A stretch of DNA of 5,008 nucleotides from Pseudorhodobacter sp. (GTDB lineage: Bacteria > Pseudomonadota > Alphaproteobacteria > Rhodobacterales > Rhodobacteraceae), in assembly GCA_014378345.1 (NCBI GenBank), contig JACMNW010000336.1:1-5008 (forward strand), given 5' to 3'. Under the pieces are notes generated by a model. That model was not told where the DNA came from. It saw only the letters and a program-made list of their open reading frames with translations, and made no database searches. Both the position numbers and the translations under genes were made by a program. Numbering within the stretch: the stretch's first letter is position 1; every line of letters starts with the position of its first letter. Positions 1 through 5,008 of the stretch are shown here, in pieces.

Positions 1-1496
1 ACAGTGATGTAATACCGAATAACCGCGTTCACGGTCGAAAAGCTTGTCACTTGGGCGATTTTGGTGACGATCATTGCAGGTGCTGCAGCGGGCCCGGGCA
101 GCGTGTTGGTATCTTGCGCGGTGCGCGCGGTGTTCCCCGGATCGCGCGAGGTGACTGACGCGGTGTTTACCAACGACGTGCCCGCCGCAAAGGCATCTAT
201 ATCCAGCTGGGTAACAGTGTAACTTGCGGAACAGTTTAATATTCCCGCCGGGGCAAGCGTCGCCACAGCACAGCTAAGCGCCGGAAGCTTCGGGTCAGAA
301 ACACTGACGTTGGTAAGTGTCGTATTTCCGGTATTCGTGACCATGAATGTGTAAGGCACCGTTGTGCCCAAAGCGCCAAACCGGGTCAGTGTTGTCGCCT
401 TATCAAGCGTCAACGACGATGTCTGCGTCGCGGTGGCCGTTTTCGAAACTTGTGGAGATGTCACCACCACCGATGTCGGATCGCCCGGATTGGCGGGAAA
501 AACCGGTTGCGTCAGGGTTCCCGACGCGGTGTTGGTCACCGATCCGTTGTCCAAATCGGCCTGCACCACGCTGTAAGTTGCGGTGCAGGTGATCGCACCG
601 CCGGGCACAAGACCACCAACCGGAAGGCCGGGGCAAGTGACCGTCGGTATCTTGTTATCAGCCACGGAAATCGGTGCTGTCAGGGTAATGTTGCCGCTGT
701 TTGTTATCACATAATTGTAACTGACCGTTTGGTTCGCGGCGGAATAGGGCGACCCTGCCGTAATCATTTTAACCAAAGTGATGGCTGGCGCAGGTGCAGG
801 GCCGGGCACCACAACATCATCACTTGCACTTACCGGGGTTCCGCCAAGAGTAATCTCACCGGATGCAATATTGGTAATTTTACCTGCATTCACATCGGCC
901 TGGGTCACAGTGTAATTGGCGGTGCAGTTGATCGTGGCACCTATCGCCACAGGCCCTGACGGGCATGTCACGCTGCCGCCCGCCGCCGCGACAAACGCAT
1001 CAGTTATTGCTGGCGCATCAGGATAGAGCACATTCCCCGAATTGGTGACCGCAACGTTGAAAGTCAGCGCCGTTCCGACCGTTGAAAAACTGGCTTGTGA
1101 CGATGTCTTCAGCACGGTCATCGCAGGCGCATTGGGAACCGTGATCGTTTCGGTAAGATCATCACCTACCGTGTTCGGATCACCCTGATCACCCCGCGCA
1201 GCAGTCACGCTGTTCACCAATGCGGAACTGCCCGCAGTATTGGCGTTAACTTGCGCCACAACGGTTAAAGTCGCAGTAGCACCAGATGCCAAACTTGGGA
1301 TGGTCCAAACCGGATTTGCATAACTACCCGTCAACGGCGTTGCACTGACCAGTGTCATCCCAACCGGCAGGCTTTCCGTCAGCGATGCATTGGTTGCGAC
1401 CAACGGACCAATATTACGCACCAATACCGAGAATGTGACGTTCGTGCCATTTGCCGCCGTGCTGACACTGGCTGTTTTTGTGGTGATCAGGTCAAG
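1..1496 (-). repeat. Tandem DUF11/DUF7507-type protein repeats (four complete, one partial)
   Basis: Repeat boundaries from the translation, in coding order, are 1496-1137 (residues 335-454), 1130-798 (457-567), 791-441 (570-686), 428-90 (691-803) and 83-1 (806 onward, cut by the window edge). Repeats 2-5 open with a Pro/Ala-rich linker (PNAPAM, PAPAPAI, AAPAM) followed by a V-x-K or similar strand. Complete repeats carry a V-T-N-(S/T)-G-N core (VTNSGN, ITNSGN, VTNTGN), a Cys pair, a Y-(T/S)-V-(T/V)-Q-(A/L)-D strand, and a closing VTN(I/T)AS-like strand. The first repeat differs: it has VRNIGP, no cysteines and a classical DUF11 ending (VNSVTA). The copies have diverged at DNA level, so this is an old protein-level repeat and not a recent DNA duplication. 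More copies probably follow to the left of the window. Confidence 0.85.
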
Positions 1497-2498
1497 ATCG
1501 TCATCTATGATGGTGGCAGTGGTGCTGGTAACTGCGGGTGCGCCGCAGACGGTTGTGCTTGCCAAGGAATAACCGGTTCCTCCGGCTACCGACATCACGA
1601 TCGTCTCATTGCCTTCAATAGCTTTGTCACCGACCAGCAAAATGCCAGAAGAAAACGGTTGATTGCTGTAGGTTCCGGCTGGAATTGTGACCGTAAAGTT
1701 GGCGGTACCCGTCGGTGTTACATAGTCCGTGCCCAACGTTGCCGTCCCGCCCGTAATGGAAAGCGCAAGTGTAGTTGCAACCGGAAAATTGCCGGAAAGC
1801 ACGATGTTTGGCGGCAAAGCAGAAGGCGCAAAGTTTTCCCGCTGTGACACGGCTATGGCGTTAAATTCAACATAGGGCGAAAGAAATATCTGGATGTCAT
1901 CAATGAAGTTGCCAACCGAACCCGGATCAATTGCGCGGAACTGCAAACGTTGCAAACCTGTGGGGCCGGTGTAAGTGACCGTTCCTGTATTGTTGGAATT
2001 GACCTGCCAGCCCTGCGCCAGTGTGGTCACCTGGGTCGCCAAATTTTGGATCAGAACGCCGCTGGAATTGGCGATTTCATAGACTGCGGTCTGCGGGTTT
2101 GCAGCACCCGACCGTGCCCTGTGCGCGAATGACCATCGCAGAGGTTCGCCGTTGGTAAAACACACGTTCTGATAAAGCGCTCCGGCGGATGTAGAGTTGA
2201 TTTCAGCATGAACAACACCCGCAAATGATGGCACGCCCAGAAAACCTGAATCCCACAATTCCACCGTTCCGTTGGTCGAATCCCATCCGGGTACCACGTT
2301 GTTTGCAAAGAACTGATAGCTAGGGTTACCTGCCGGATTGTTCGCCTCAAAGCTTGGGTTGACAATGCTTCGCTGCTGGGCATCCGCCGTTTGCGAAAAA
2401 AGCGTTGCGTAAAAAAGAAACGCGAACATAAGAACGCTGCTGGCCAAAGCCATTTCTTTCTTGCCGTTCTTGATGGCAGCAACAAACTTAATACGCAT
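1..2498 (-). CDS. Large secreted DUF11/DUF7507-repeat surface protein, N-terminal 832 residues (3' end outside window)
   Basis: This is one uninterrupted minus-strand frame from ATG at 2498 to the left window edge, so the C-terminus is missing. An in-frame TGA 15-17 bases upstream makes this ATG the first possible start; an AGG about 9 bases upstream is a weak ribosome site. Residues 1-40 form a signal peptide: a basic stretch (KNGKK, 10-14), a hydrophobic core (about 16-34) and a likely Ala-X-Ala cleavage after ADA (38-40). Residues 44-209 resemble jelly-roll lectin-like domains of bacterial surface proteins (NPSFE, VPGW, VELWDSG, ALYQNV, ending NFIDDI). Residues about 213-334 look like a Calx-beta domain (GTDY, IPAGT, EGNET, closing TATIIDDD). 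From residue 335 on there are at least five beta-sandwich repeats of the DUF11/DUF7507 type. Such proteins are usually extracellular and serve adhesion, matrix or stalk roles. The exact function is unknown, and no anchor or secretion signal beyond the signal peptide is visible. The frame is certain; the function is inferred. Confidence 0.9.
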   Translation of the reverse strand, partial: MRIKFVAAIKNGKKEMALASSVLMFAFLFYATLFSQTADAQQRSIVNPSFEANNPAGNPSYQFFANNVVPGWDSTNGTVELWDSGFLGVPSFAGVVHAEINSTSAGALYQNVCFTNGEPLRWSFAHRARSGAANPQTAVYEIANSSGVLIQNLATQVTTLAQGWQVNSNNTGTVTYTGPTGLQRLQFRAIDPGSVGNFIDDIQIFLSPYVEFNAIAVSQRENFAPSALPPNIVLSGNFPVATTLALSITGGTATLGTDYVTPTGTANFTVTIPAGTYSNQPFSSGILLVGDKAIEGNETIVMSVAGGTGYSLASTTVCGAPAVTSTTATIIDDDLDLITTKTASVSTAANGTNVTFSVLVRNIGPLVATNASLTESLPVGMTLVSATPLTGSYANPVWTIPSLASGATATLTVVAQVNANTAGSSALVNSVTAARGDQGDPNTVGDDLTETITVPNAPAMTVLKTSSQASFSTVGTALTFNVAVTNSGNVLYPDAPAITDAFVAAAGGSVTCPSGPVAIGATINCTANYTVTQADVNAGKITNIASGEITLGGTPVSASDDVVVPGPAPAPAITLVKMITAGSPYSAANQTVSYNYVITNSGNITLTAPISVADNKIPTVTCPGLPVGGLVPGGAITCTATYSVVQADLDNGSVTNTASGTLTQPVFPANPGDPTSVVVTSPQVSKTATATQTSSLTLDKATTLTRFGALGTTVPYTFMVTNTGNTTLTNVSVSDPKLPALSCAVATLAPAGILNCSASYTVTQLDIDAFAAGTSLVNTASVTSRDPGNTARTAQDTNTLPGPAAAPAMIVTKIAQVTSFSTVNAVIRYYIT
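2379..2498 (-). other. Signal peptide of the repeat protein
   Basis: These codons encode residues 1-40. There is an unusually long N-region of about 15 residues with five lysines/arginines, then a hydrophobic run with the core SSVLMFAFLFYATLF, then a polar C-region ending in the Ala-Asp-Ala cleavage motif before QQRS. A second in-frame ATG at 2453 (residue 16) would give a signal peptide with almost no basic N-region, so the upstream ATG at 2498 is preferred. Cleavage is predicted by eye only. No twin-arginine motif and no lipobox cysteine is present, so Sec export with signal peptidase I processing is the simplest reading. Confidence 0.75.
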
Positions 2499-2637
2499 TT
2501 GGCAGACCTGACGTCACGTCCGGCTCATTCAGACTAAAGACGACGGCAACTCCCCCCGGAAATGCCCTCGTCTGGCCTCATATCTGATTGATTCCGTTTT
2601 CCCCCGAAAAAATGACCATAAGGCCGGTTTTGCTTGG

Positions 2638-2666
2638 GTGACAATACTTTGTGGTTAATTGATTAT
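2638..2666 (+). promoter_or_regulatory. Candidate sigma70-type promoter for lldD
   Basis: GTGACA at 2638-2643 matches five of six bases of the -35 consensus TTGACA. After an optimal 17-base spacer, GATTAT at 2661-2666 matches four of six bases of TATAAT. Transcription would begin near 2673, about 130 bases upstream of the preferred lldD ATG. The spacer and -10 are AT-rich compared with the flanks. This is a by-eye match with no experimental support. Its overlap with a dyad makes it more credible as a controlled promoter. Confidence 0.45.
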
Positions 2667-2675
2667 GAACAAAGT
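2646..2675. promoter_or_regulatory. 30-bp imperfect dyad, candidate operator over the lldD promoter
   Basis: Outer arms ACTTTGT (2646-2652) and ACAAAGT (2669-2675) and inner arms TAAT (2656-2659) and ATTA (2662-2665) share exactly the same centre, between 2660 and 2661. Eleven of fifteen base pairs are therefore symmetric. The dyad covers the spacer and -10 of the candidate lldD promoter, which is where a repressor would act. In other bacteria lldD-type genes are often controlled by a GntR-family regulator (LldR), but this dyad does not match the E. coli LldR operator as I recall it, and no regulator gene is in the window. The regulator's identity is unknown. Confidence 0.4.
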
Positions 2676-2790
2676 CGGCAAAACCAACGAAACGTTGCTG
2701 CCCTTGCAACCGGTGGACCAGTCGTCGGACCCTCAGTCATTTCCGTTGCGCTGAATTGCCGAAATTGGTAATGCATCTTGACCAATATGC

Positions 2791-2795
2791 GAAAG
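2791..2795 (+). promoter_or_regulatory. Weak ribosome binding site deciding the lldD start
   Basis: GAAAG lies 8 bases before the ATG at 2804. It is a partial Shine-Dalgarno match, but it is better placed than anything before the two other in-frame starts (TTG 2756, ATG 2771). Starting at 2804 also gives the N-terminus MPVIT..., typical of the family, so this site supports the shorter protein. Confidence 0.45.
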
Positions 2796-2803
2796 TCATA
2801 GCC

Positions 2804-3967
2804 ATGCCCGTGATCACCTGCATTGACGATCTGAAACGCCTTCACAAACGCCGCGCGCCGAAGATGTTCTATGATTATGCCGAAAGTGGCAGCTACACCG
2901 AACAGACGTTCCGCGAAAACACCACCGATTTTTCAAAGCTGCGCCTGCGCCAGAAAGTGGCGGTCGATATGACCGGGCGCAGCACTAAATCCATGATGAT
3001 CGGGCAGCCTGTTGCCATGCCAGTCGCACTGGCCCCGGTCGGCTCGACGGGCATGCAGTGCGCGGACGGCGAAATCAAGGCGGCCCGCGCCGCCGCTGCT
3101 TTTGGCGTGCCTTTCACACTGTCGACCATGTCGATCTGTTCGATCGAGGATGTGGCCGAACACAGCCCTGCCCCTTTCTGGTTTCAGATCTATGCGATGA
3201 AAGACCAGGATTTCACCGTTTCGGTTCTGGACCGGGCGCGGCGGGCGGGCTGCTCTGCCCTGGTGCTGACGCTTGATCTGCAAATCCTTGGCCAGCGCCA
3301 CAAGGATTTGAAGAACGGCATTACTTCTCCGCCTAAGTTGACCCCGCGCAACATGATCAACATGGCGATGCATCCGGGCTGGTCGCTGGGTATGCTGGGA
3401 ACCCGCAGGCGCAGCTTTCGCAACGTGATTGGCCATGTGAAAGGTGTGGCCAATCTTTCGAGTCTGTCTGCCTGGGCCAATGAGCAGTTCGATCCGCAGC
3501 TGGACTGGGATAAAGTGCGCAGGATCAAGGATATGTGGGGTGGCAAGCTGATCCTGAAGGGCATTCTTGACGTGGAAGATGCCCAGCGCGCCGCTGACGT
3601 CGGGGCCGATGCGATCATCGTATCCAACCATGGCGGGCGGCAGCTTGATGGCGCTGTGTCTGCAATCAGCATGTTGCCATCCATCGTCCGTGCCGTGGGA
3701 GACCGGGTCGAGGTGCATATGGACAGCGGCATCAGGTCTGGCCAGGACGTGCTTAAGGCTTTGGCGCTAGGGGCGAAATCCACCTATATCGGTCGGTCGT
3801 ATATCTATGGGCTGGGCGCTATGGGCGAGGCGGGCGTTACCCGCGCGCTGGAAGTGATACAAAAGGAACTTGATATCACCATGGCACTGTGCGGTGAACG
3901 CGATGTGCGCAATCTTGGGCGGCATAACCTGCTGATACCCAAAGATTTTGAAGGCGACTGGGTATAA
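2804..3967 (+). CDS. lldD: FMN-dependent L-lactate dehydrogenase (alpha-hydroxy-acid dehydrogenase family)
   Basis: This 387-residue protein oxidises an L-2-hydroxy acid, most likely L-lactate to pyruvate. It probably passes electrons through FMN to the respiratory quinone pool at the inner face of the cytoplasmic membrane. The whole protein is one FMN-binding TIM barrel. Visible landmarks are the YDYAESGS segment (23-30) with the conserved active-site tyrosine, the FMN loop ALAPVGSTGM (75-84), LSTMS (106-110), FQIY (127-130), LTLDLQILGQRHKD (155-168), the barrel lysine in LILKGILD (249-256; Lys252), and the family signature SNHGGRQLD (274-282) with catalytic His276 and substrate-binding Arg279. 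The phosphate-binding end is DSGIRSGQDV (307-316) and GRSYIYG (330-336). Length is normal for LldD (about 380-400). The start at ATG 2804 is preferred; in-frame ATG 2771 or TTG 2756 would add 11 or 16 residues unlike the family. Glycolate or another hydroxy acid cannot be excluded as substrate. It is transcribed alone, convergent with the downstream transporter gene. Confidence 0.93.
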   Translation: MPVITCIDDLKRLHKRRAPKMFYDYAESGSYTEQTFRENTTDFSKLRLRQKVAVDMTGRSTKSMMIGQPVAMPVALAPVGSTGMQCADGEIKAARAAAAFGVPFTLSTMSICSIEDVAEHSPAPFWFQIYAMKDQDFTVSVLDRARRAGCSALVLTLDLQILGQRHKDLKNGITSPPKLTPRNMINMAMHPGWSLGMLGTRRRSFRNVIGHVKGVANLSSLSAWANEQFDPQLDWDKVRRIKDMWGGKLILKGILDVEDAQRAADVGADAIIVSNHGGRQLDGAVSAISMLPSIVRAVGDRVEVHMDSGIRSGQDVLKALALGAKSTYIGRSYIYGLGAMGEAGVTRALEVIQKELDITMALCGERDVRNLGRHNLLIPKDFEGDWV

Positions 3968-3980
3968 CAAACACCGGCTT

Positions 3981-5008
3981 TTAGCTCCGTGTACGCGCCA
4001 TCATCGGCAACAACGCCAGCACCCCCAAAAGCATGAAGGCCGCAAACACAAATGCCATCCGCAGCCCAAAGGTGCCCGCGATAAAGCCTAAGGTTGGCGG
4101 CCCAAAGAAATAACCAAAATAGCCCCACAGCGTGGCCCGCGCCACTGCCCGCGCCCTTGCCTGTGGCGCGGCCAGCCTGCCAACCAGCGAAAACGCAGTG
4201 GGTGCAATGACAGATGATCCGATGCCCATAACTATAAACCCTGCATAGGCCATCGGCGGTGCCACCGCACCCGCCGCAATCAACGCCCCTAGACACGCAA
4301 TAACAGCCCCTGCTGCCAGCAACCGGTAAGGGTTGATCCGGGCTGCAAACCCCTGCCCCGCAAGCCGCGCAAAACCCATAGTCAACGCCAGTGTCGCTGG
4401 GCCCATTGCGCCTTGATTGGGGCTGCCGCCCAGTGTTTTCTCAATATGCAGCGCAGACCAGTTTTCTGCTGCATTCTCGGTTAAAAATGCGATCAAAACG
4501 ATGCCGCCACCAATCAGCGGCAATAGCCCCAAATGGCCCGACGTGCCGTCTTTGGGTTTACGAAGTCCGTGGATAGCGCCGTCTTTTTCCCATGTCAGAA
4601 CGGCAAAAAGGACACAAACGCAGGCCATCGACCCCATTACCCATGCGGGCGACCACGCCGCAGACCGCATGGCCCCCGTGGTCAGCGCGCCCCCCGCATA
4701 ACCAAAGGAATACGCAGCATGGCTTAGGTTCATCAACGGCACACCGCGCGTGTTTTCAAGCTCCGCCACACGCGCGTTCATCAACACATCGGTCAGCCCG
4801 GTGGCTGCCCCACAGGCCAGCATGGCCAATGGAAACATCCACAAAACAACGGCTTGGCCCGGCAATAAAAAAACGCAGGCCATCGCCAGTGTGGCCACAG
4901 GCAAGGCAATACCCCCCAAGGCAGCCCCAATGCGCGGGGCCAAAAGCATCGCGCAAACTGCCGCGATCGGGGTGAACAACATCACCAAACCAAGCCGCGT
5001 CTCATCGA
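3981..5008 (-). CDS. Major facilitator superfamily transporter, YbjJ-like (N-terminus outside window)
   Basis: The reading frame enters at the right edge and ends at TAA (3981-3983), giving 341 visible residues. The in-frame TTG at 4988 is not the true start: the frame continues upstream as DETRLGL, typical of the segment just before TM2. About 30-50 residues including TM1 are therefore missing. About eleven hydrophobic segments can be seen, consistent with a 12-TM permease. In visible numbering they lie near 7-27, 33-53, 55-75, 95-115, 119-139, 158-176, 199-220, 227-248, 250-272, 290-312 and 317-336. A charged cytoplasmic loop (WEKDGAIHGLRKPKDG) falls near the middle. Motifs recalling the YbjJ-type subgroup are GLTDVLMNARVAELE (70-84), LSHAAYSFGYAGGAL (94-108), ENAAENWSALHI (177-188) and the late FGPPTLGFIAGTFGLR (301-316). 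The substrate is unknown. It converges on lldD and is not cotranscribed with it, so a lactate-transport role is not supported. Confidence 0.88.
   Translation of the reverse strand, partial: DETRLGLVMLFTPIAAVCAMLLAPRIGAALGGIALPVATLAMACVFLLPGQAVVLWMFPLAMLACGAATGLTDVLMNARVAELENTRGVPLMNLSHAAYSFGYAGGALTTGAMRSAAWSPAWVMGSMACVCVLFAVLTWEKDGAIHGLRKPKDGTSGHLGLLPLIGGGIVLIAFLTENAAENWSALHIEKTLGGSPNQGAMGPATLALTMGFARLAGQGFAARINPYRLLAAGAVIACLGALIAAGAVAPPMAYAGFIVMGIGSSVIAPTAFSLVGRLAAPQARARAVARATLWGYFGYFFGPPTLGFIAGTFGLRMAFVFAAFMLLGVLALLPMMARTRS

Larger units (their letters stand above)
2499..2803. other. Divergent intergenic region (305 bp) between repeat protein and lldD
   Basis: No credible coding sequence lies here. 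The region separates the start codons of two divergent genes and should hold both promoters. Toward lldD it contains a candidate promoter (2638-2666) overlapped by a 30-bp dyad (2646-2675). Toward the repeat protein I find no convincing -35/-10 pair. An 8-bp palindrome TGACGTCA (2509-2516) sits 10 bases upstream of that gene's ATG. A small hairpin, TTTTC-CCCC-GAAAA, lies at 2597-2610. The remainder (about 2690-2770) shows only short, weak repeats. Transcription from the proposed rightward promoter would give lldD a leader of roughly 130 bases, in which I see no recognisable riboswitch. Confidence 0.7.

Noticed and set aside
450..959. 169-codon plus-strand open frame
   Set aside because: It lies antisense to the repeat array and gives a His/Arg/Gly-rich product typical of a shadow of a Thr/Ala/Val-rich coding sequence.
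1..1496. DNA-level tandem repeat or phase-variation tract in the repeat protein
   Set aside because: Copies share protein motifs but differ at base level, and no homopolymer or short-unit tract able to slip was seen.
2051..2485. 144-codon minus-strand open frame beginning inside the repeat-protein gene
   Set aside because: It is a shifted frame of the repeat protein's signal and N-terminal region. The true frame has the signal peptide and domain motifs; this one has a compositionally odd Arg/Ser/Thr-rich product with no recognisable domain.
2597..2610. TTTTC-CCCC-GAAAA hairpin as a terminator or RNA element
   Set aside because: The stem is a short, AT-rich 5 bp, and it lies upstream of both genes where no terminator is needed.
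2694..2731. GTTGC/GCAAC inverted repeat and GGACC-GGACC direct repeat upstream of lldD
   Set aside because: The arms are only 5 bp, with no link to a promoter element or known operator. This is expected by chance in this length of sequence.
2933..3718. 261-codon minus-strand open frame opposite lldD (also 3190-3783)
   Set aside because: It is antisense to a clearly real enzyme gene with complete family motifs. Its product is His/Arg/Gln-rich and resembles nothing I recognise.
3971..3992. Possible stem-loop across the two stop codons (ACAC...GTGT outer, GCT-TTT-AGC inner) as a bidirectional terminator
   Set aside because: The stem has a mismatch and a bulge, and no T-tract follows on either strand, so it is not a supportable intrinsic terminator.
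3805..4296. 163-codon minus-strand frame overlapping the transporter's 3' end and lldD's 3' end
   Set aside because: It is an alternative frame of the transporter's C-terminal hydrophobic segments that then runs antisense into lldD. The real frame has the expected MFS motifs and stop at 3981.

Overview
The window suggests an alphaproteobacterium, most likely of the Rhodobacterales/roseobacter type. The evidence is the moderately GC-rich base composition, an FMN-dependent lactate dehydrogenase whose N-terminus (MPVITCIDDLKRLHKRR...) resembles roseobacter versions, and a Gram-negative style secreted repeat protein. The taxonomic placement is recalled from family resemblance, not from a search.

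Layout: (1) Positions 1-2498, minus strand: the first 832 codons of a large secreted protein that runs off the left edge. It has a signal peptide, a jelly-roll/lectin-like N-terminal domain, a Calx-beta-like segment, and then a tandem array of DUF11/DUF7507-type (TIGR01451-like) repeats of about 110-120 residues. (2) Positions 2499-2803: a 305-bp divergent intergenic region with a candidate sigma70-type promoter pointing right, overlapped by a 30-bp imperfect dyad that could be an operator. (3) Positions 2804-3967, plus strand: a complete lldD-type L-lactate (alpha-hydroxy-acid) dehydrogenase of 387 residues with an intact active site. (4) Positions 3981-5008, minus strand: the C-terminal 341 residues of a 12-TM major facilitator transporter of the YbjJ-like type. 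It converges on lldD with only 13 bp between the stop codons, and its start lies beyond the right edge.

The three genes do not form an operon: the orientations are minus, plus, minus. lldD is a monocistronic unit between a divergent surface-protein gene and a convergent transporter gene. lldD probably feeds electrons from lactate into the respiratory chain. The transporter's substrate cannot be told from sequence. The repeat protein is probably exported to the surface or medium, and nothing ties it functionally to lactate metabolism. I see no RNA genes, CRISPR array, insertion sequence or clear sign of a novel multi-gene system. The most interesting items are the mosaic repeat protein and the promoter-overlapping dyad upstream of lldD.
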